A stretch of DNA of 64,000 nucleotides, taken from Pedobacter sp. D749. GTDB taxonomy: Bacteria; Bacteroidota; Bacteroidia; Sphingobacteriales; Sphingobacteriaceae. A program made the translations under genes and the position numbers. Every line of letters begins with the position of its first letter. Position 1 is the stretch's first letter. The stretch lies in the NCBI RefSeq assembly GCF_019317285.1, contig NZ_CP079218.1:1984001-2048000 (forward strand), read 5' to 3'. Below are positions 59,914 to 64,000 of the stretch, piece after piece. Under the pieces are notes generated by a model. The model saw only the letters and a list, made by a program, of their open reading frames with translations, was not told the origin of the DNA and made no database searches.

Positions 59914-61374
59914 TTAATAGGTTATTTTTCTGTTTTTTTCGAAATCGTAAAGCGAGAGGTAACGGAGCTGGTAGTAAGCACCCCAGAAATCGCGCAGGGA
60001 GGAAACATAATCGCGTTTAGCCCTGTCGTTTTCCTGAAAGGCGATACTGAGGTCGGTAATGCTCAGGTTGCCCAAAACATACCGCTCGCTGGCAATTTTG
60101 TATTTTTCGGCAGCAATCTTTTCGGCTTCATCAGTAAGCAGAATCTGTTCTTTCATCATGTTAAAAAGCGTTACCTGCGTTACAATCTGTTGTTTAAACG
60201 TCTGTTTATCCTGCTCTACAGCATAGGTGATAAATTGCTCGTTGGCCTGAGCAGTTTTGGTACGCGATTTAGATCTTCCCCAATCCATTACAGGGATAGC
60301 AAGTTTTAATTCGACGGATTGCTGATTTTTTGGCGAACGATAAATGTCGAAAGCGCTGTTTGCCGCATTAGAGAAACCAAGGTTAGCCCTTAAGGTTGCA
60401 GTTAAGCCATTTTCGCCTTTTGCTTTTGCTACATCTCTTTTAGCTTCGGCCAAACGTCGGATAAAGCCAATGGCATCCGAACGGTTTTCGAAAGCCTCGG
60501 CCAGAACTTTCTCAGTAATTACGGTCATTTGGGCCACTACTGCAGGCATATCCAATTTAATCCTATCGTCGCCTTCAATGCCAATATAGCTCCGCAAGTT
60601 TAAGGTGGCAATTTCTACATCGCGTTTTGCGGTACCAACTGCCTTCTGTGCATTTAAAACTTCTAACTGAAGCTGCAACATTTCGTTTTTAGAGATTTTG
60701 CCCAATTCGAATTTTGTACCGGCAATGGTTAAAATGCGTTTGGTGTTCCCATAATTTAAATTGGCAATGTTCAGGTTAACCTGTGCCAGTAACAAATCGA
60801 AAAAATACTCTGTAACCGTGATGGCAATTTTTTCCTGTGTTTCTATAAAAACCTGTTTGCTTTCATTGAATTTTAAGGGTTCTATTTTCTTATCCCATTT
60901 TAGGCTGTTAAACTGTAGTAAGGGCTGTGTATAACCAATACCGTAGGGGATTCCGTTGTACAGCACGCTATTCCTGTCAAAATCGTCAAAACGTTGGAGC
61001 TGTGTGGTTCCATAAACAGTTCCTCCGGTGGCGGCTATGCTCTGACTAAAATTTAATGTCAACGAGGAGTTATCGTAGTGTACCGGTTGAAAAAGTATAC
61101 TTCCGTTAGGCTGTTGAACCTGTGTGTAGGTTTTGGTGTATCCCGGTAAAATCCCTTCCAGTGCGAGTTGTGGCTGGTAATTGGATTTAAATGTGCGCCA
61201 CTCCCAATATTTGGTTTCCTTTACGGTGATGGCCTGTTTGGCAGCAATAGAATTTGCCTTCGCCATTTCCACAACCTGTTGTAAGGTGAATTGCAGGGTG
61301 TCAGTTTTTGGAAATGCGAAACCCTTCAAAGTAACTACAATCAATAAACCCATAAATAAAAATTTCCCTCGCAT
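59914..61374 (-). CDS. TolC family outer-membrane efflux protein
   Basis: 486 residues with a signal peptide (LFMGLLIVVTLKGFAFPKTD). Two homologous helical halves typical of TolC: LQFTLQQVVEMAKANSIAAK at the start, LNLNIANLNYGNTKRILTIA-like segments in the first half, and VELKLAIPVMDWGRSKSRTK plus ERYVLGNLSITDLSIAFQEN in the second. Trimers form a channel through the outer membrane and an alpha-helical tunnel in the periplasm. It is encoded 4 bases after the adaptor gene, so the complex is adaptor, TolC, ATPase and permeases. Confidence 0.9.
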   Translation of the reverse strand: MRGKFLFMGLLIVVTLKGFAFPKTDTLQFTLQQVVEMAKANSIAAKQAITVKETKYWEWRTFKSNYQPQLALEGILPGYTKTYTQVQQPNGSILFQPVHYDNSSLTLNFSQSIAATGGTVYGTTQLQRFDDFDRNSVLYNGIPYGIGYTQPLLQFNSLKWDKKIEPLKFNESKQVFIETQEKIAITVTEYFFDLLLAQVNLNIANLNYGNTKRILTIAGTKFELGKISKNEMLQLQLEVLNAQKAVGTAKRDVEIATLNLRSYIGIEGDDRIKLDMPAVVAQMTVITEKVLAEAFENRSDAIGFIRRLAEAKRDVAKAKGENGLTATLRANLGFSNAANSAFDIYRSPKNQQSVELKLAIPVMDWGRSKSRTKTAQANEQFITYAVEQDKQTFKQQIVTQVTLFNMMKEQILLTDEAEKIAAEKYKIASERYVLGNLSITDLSIAFQENDRAKRDYVSSLRDFWGAYYQLRYLSLYDFEKNRKITY

Positions 61375-61378
61375 AGTC

Positions 61379-62626
61379 TTAATTACTGATGGTTATGGTT
61401 TTTGTATTTTTATAATTACCCATATCTGAGGTAATTACCTCATCGCCAGCTTTTAATCCGCTTAAAATTTCTACATAATCGAAATTGCTTAAACCGGTTT
61501 TAACGGTTCTACGTTCAGCAATACCATTTTTAAGTACAAAAACTTCTTGCAGGTTGGAACCATTAAATGCCGGACCATTGGCAATCCTTAATACACCATT
61601 TCTGGTGGCGGTAACCAGAAAAACATCAACTTTTTGGTTTGGCCGAAGTTCTTTACTGTCTTTTTGGTTCAATTGAATATCAAATGAAACAATGGCGTTG
61701 CTTACTGAAGGAGAGATGTTTACAATGGAGCCACGTAACTGTGTATTGCCGATGCGGATAATGGCAGCCATATTGTTGTGGATTTTATCGAGCAGGTTAT
61801 CAGACATGCTCCCGGCAACTTTAAAACCGCTTAAATCGGCAATTTTGACCAATGCATCACCCTCATGTACACTCGATCCTATATTTTTGTTTACCCAGGT
61901 AATTACGCCGGGCCTTGTTGCAACTACGTCAGCCAGATCGAGCTTTCGTTTTAGCGCATTGAGATCGTTCCTCTGGATGGCCAAAGCAATTTCAGCTTCC
62001 CTGATTTCAATTTTCATGGTCTGCTGTTTGCTCTTGATCTCATTTTCCAGTTGAAGTTTTTCTAGTTCAGCAACTTTTAAGTCAAGTTCTGCGCGTTCTA
62101 CATCTTCCTTTGTTCCGCCGCCTGCTTTTAATAATCTTTTAGCTGAAGAAACCGCATCTTTAAGGTTACTGATCCGTAATTGTTTAATGTTGTTATTGGA
62201 TTTGATATCGAAAAAACTCTTCTCCAGATCCAATTTCAGCTTACGGATCTCATTTTCTTTTGATTCCATTTGAAACTGAAGTTTTCCATAATCTGTTTGG
62301 CTAACCGATTTATCAAGCAATAAAATCGATTGACCTTTATTTACTTTGTTACCGGCATCCATTGATACATTTTTAATCGATGCGTTTATCGGACTCGTTA
62401 AAACCTCTTCGAATTCAGGTAGTACCTCGCCGGTAGCGTTAATGGTATTTTCGATTATTCCGGTCTCTACCCTGGCTGTAGTAATATCAGCATCGGTTAA
62501 TGATGGCTTAAAATAAAACCGTACCAACCATAAGATAATGGCGAGAACAATGATGATGATAAAAATGATGAGGTAAGTTTTCTTTTTCCTTTTCGAAGAA
62601 ACTTCTTCTTCAATGAGTTTGTCCAT
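61379..62626 (-). CDS. HlyD/MacA-type periplasmic adaptor protein
   Basis: 415 residues. A short cytoplasmic start is followed by a membrane anchor (TYLIIFIIIIVLAIILWLV). The periplasmic part has the lipoyl half motifs (GEVLPEFEEVLTSPINASIK, NKGQSILLLDKS), a long coiled-coil hairpin ~130-230 (KAGGGTKEDVERAELDLKVA), the second lipoyl half (VVATRPGVITWVNKNIGSSV) and beta-barrel domains (GLKAGDEVITSDMGNYKN). It bridges the permeases and TolC. First gene of the operon; the sigma-54 promoter candidate is ~25 bases upstream. Confidence 0.92.
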   Translation of the reverse strand: MDKLIEEEVSSKRKKKTYLIIFIIIIVLAIILWLVRFYFKPSLTDADITTARVETGIIENTINATGEVLPEFEEVLTSPINASIKNVSMDAGNKVNKGQSILLLDKSVSQTDYGKLQFQMESKENEIRKLKLDLEKSFFDIKSNNNIKQLRISNLKDAVSSAKRLLKAGGGTKEDVERAELDLKVAELEKLQLENEIKSKQQTMKIEIREAEIALAIQRNDLNALKRKLDLADVVATRPGVITWVNKNIGSSVHEGDALVKIADLSGFKVAGSMSDNLLDKIHNNMAAIIRIGNTQLRGSIVNISPSVSNAIVSFDIQLNQKDSKELRPNQKVDVFLVTATRNGVLRIANGPAFNGSNLQEVFVLKNGIAERRTVKTGLSNFDYVEILSGLKAGDEVITSDMGNYKNTKTITISN

Positions 62627-62648
62627 TCAAATAATTTACAACAGGCTT

Positions 62649-62664
62649 TACAATAGGGGTGCCA
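62649..62664 (-). promoter_or_regulatory. Sigma-54 promoter candidate for the efflux operon
   Basis: On the minus strand, TGGCAC-CCCTA-TTGTA fits the -24/-12 consensus TGGCAC-N5-TTGCA with one mismatch (C to T at -12) and correct spacing. Transcription would start near 62638, about 12 bases before the adaptor ATG. The operon encodes a sigma-54 activator. Confidence 0.65.
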
Positions 62665-62715
62665 TTGTTAAGTTATTGTTTTATAGGTGTTTAATTTTTA
62701 TTTTGGATTTGAAAA

Positions 62716-62750
62716 TGCCCGATATCGAACATCCTGTTTATTATCGGGCA
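62716..62750. promoter_or_regulatory. Dyad, candidate upstream activator site
   Basis: TGCCCGATA (62716-62724) and TATCGGGCA (62742-62750) are perfect 9-base inverted arms with a 17-base spacer, centred about 95 bases upstream of the predicted sigma-54 start, a usual enhancer distance. It lacks a T run that would make it a terminator for either strand. The 331-base divergent gap holds nothing else recognised. Confidence 0.5.
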
Positions 62751-62957
62751 AAAAAAATGAATTACTGAGTTTTAGACAGATTTGCGATAAAGGATTTAAG
62801 GTCAAATATTTGTTACGGATAAAATCTTGCTGAATAACTACTTTAGTTAGATATTGGGTAACGGTTTATATTATAATAAGATCGTATTCGCTTGCTGTAG
62901 CTTGCTAAATGCCAGAAAAAATATTTTTAGAACTGAAATCAAATTAACATCATACTA

Positions 62958-64000
62958 TGTCGAATCAAAATAACGCAGCAGATACTACCGGGGCCTTAAC
63001 AGATGCGGGGATAAGCCCGGATAAGAAAACATTTTTACAATCACTCACCGAAGATTGGTGGGCAGTTATATTGGGAACAATTATCATTGCCGCTGTACTT
63101 TATTTAACCAGCAATGGCACTGTAATCAGTTTACCTGCATTTAAATGGGCAAACAGTGAAGATCTTTTGGGAAAAATATTATCGGTAGCTAACTTATTGC
63201 GGATTGTTGAAATGGGGGCTGTTTTTCTGGCTTTAGCTTCAATAGCTATAGGTTTATCAGGGGGGAATGTTGTACGGTTTGCTGGTGGTTTTGCGCTTAT
63301 CTATTTGTTAGCCATTGTTTCCTTTATTATCGGAGGCAATAAAAGTGTATCCTATTTTGGATTAGAATATGTGGTATTTGCACTGCTTATAGGTATCGCG
63401 TTAGGTAACTTAATCAGGTTGCCATCCTGGCTAAAAGAAGCGGTAAGATCTGAATTTTATATTAAGACAGGTTTAGTCATATTGGGAACTACTATTTTGT
63501 CGGCCGATTTGATTAAAGCTGGTTTGCCTGGTATTATACAGGCGGTTATTGTTGTTACCGTAGTCTGGTTTTTTTCGATGTGGTTGAGCCGCAAGTTAAA
63601 AGTTGATGATGAATTTGGTGTGATATTAGCGTCAGCAGTATCTATATGTGGGGTTTCTGCAGCAATTGTAGCCGCTGGCGCTATTAATGGCGATAAACGT
63701 AAGTTATCTTATGTAACCACTTTAGTATTGATTATGGCTATCCCGATGATGATCATTTTGCCCTGGGCGGTAAAGTATTTTCATATACCTGAAGTGATTG
63801 GAGGAGCGTGGCTGGGCGGTACTTTAGATACCACGGCAACCGTAACTGCTGCAGGCGATTTGGTTGGACCAATAGCTGTTAAAGCGGGTGTTATTGCCAA
63901 GTTTTCGCAAAATGTTTTTATTGGTGTTGCTGCATTTTTCATTGCAATATGGTGGGCCTATAAAAAACCTAAGGGTGATGATGGCGTAATCCTTAAAGCA
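62958..64000 (+). CDS. YeiH/UPF0324 family putative sulfate exporter (3' end cut off)
   Basis: The ATG at 62958 opens a frame that runs off the right edge, giving 347 residues. After a polar N-terminus (MSNQNNAADTTGALTDAGIS) come about nine hydrophobic segments, with ILGTTILSADLIKAGLPG-like, SICGVSAAIVAAGAINGDKR and GGAWLGGTLDTTATVTAAGD, which match the YeiH/UPF0324 family (PF03601). Members are annotated as putative sulfate exporters, but direct proof is scarce. Divergent from the efflux operon. Only the C-terminal helices should be missing. Confidence 0.9.

Overview
The window is a stretch of low-GC chromosome from a member of the Bacteroidota, most likely a Pedobacter-like member of the Sphingobacteriaceae. 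The evidence is a FecI/FecR/SusC/SusD locus, an HmuY/TonB heme receptor pair, TANNTTTG-type -7 promoter boxes, no obvious Shine-Dalgarno dependence, many DUF families typical of the phylum, and intergenic regions crowded with short palindromic repeats. No tRNA, rRNA, CRISPR array, transposase or phage gene was recognised. The genus is an inference from gene content.

Layout. 1-8.5 kb: a cut DUF763 gene, a 4 x 113 bp tandem repeat, a metallophosphoesterase, a GAF histidine kinase, a GH130 enzyme convergent with a large GT4 fusion, and Ku. 8.5-11.2 kb: a lipoprotein esterase, a SpoIIAA-like protein, a 50-residue Lys/Ala-rich protein and an MscS channel. 11.2-15.4 kb: a light-sensing cluster with a divergent receiver protein, bacteriophytochrome, Rcp-type receiver, biliverdin-forming heme oxygenase and a histone H1-like protein. 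16-20.2 kb: hmuR-hmuY heme uptake with a divergent AraC regulator. 20.2-28.3 kb: LacI regulator, metallo-hydrolase, a GNAT-like protein overlapping miaA, two paralogous barrels, a DUF3347 lipoprotein and citrate synthase. 28.4-38.3 kb: housekeeping (DUF3667, nucleoside permease, bifunctional nuclease, etfBA, TPR, ChrA, dnaB, rlmB). 38.4-50.9 kb: another GAF kinase, a repeat-rich gap, the sigma/anti-sigma/SusC/SusD/GDPD locus, an ABC-F protein and a GIN-domain protein. 51.8-64 kb: an MpaB-like oxygenase with a four-helix membrane partner, Lrp, a seven-gene efflux-ABC plus NtrY/NtrC operon, and a cut YeiH-type transporter.

How genes fit together. Heme taken up by HmuR/HmuY could feed the heme oxygenase, whose biliverdin loads the phytochrome. 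The SusCD locus ends in a secreted glycerophosphodiesterase, which suggests uptake and cleavage of phosphodiester-linked glycerol compounds. The efflux operon appears to start at a sigma-54 promoter (TGGCAC-N5-TTGTA) with an upstream dyad, and it encodes its own NtrC-type activator, so positive autoregulation is likely.

The most unusual structure is intergenic: a modular set of dispersed palindromes, including a ~310 bp repeat present twice, a palindrome pair with a compensatory base change, nested inverted repeats, and the 113 bp tandem array. No clear new defence or mobile system was found.
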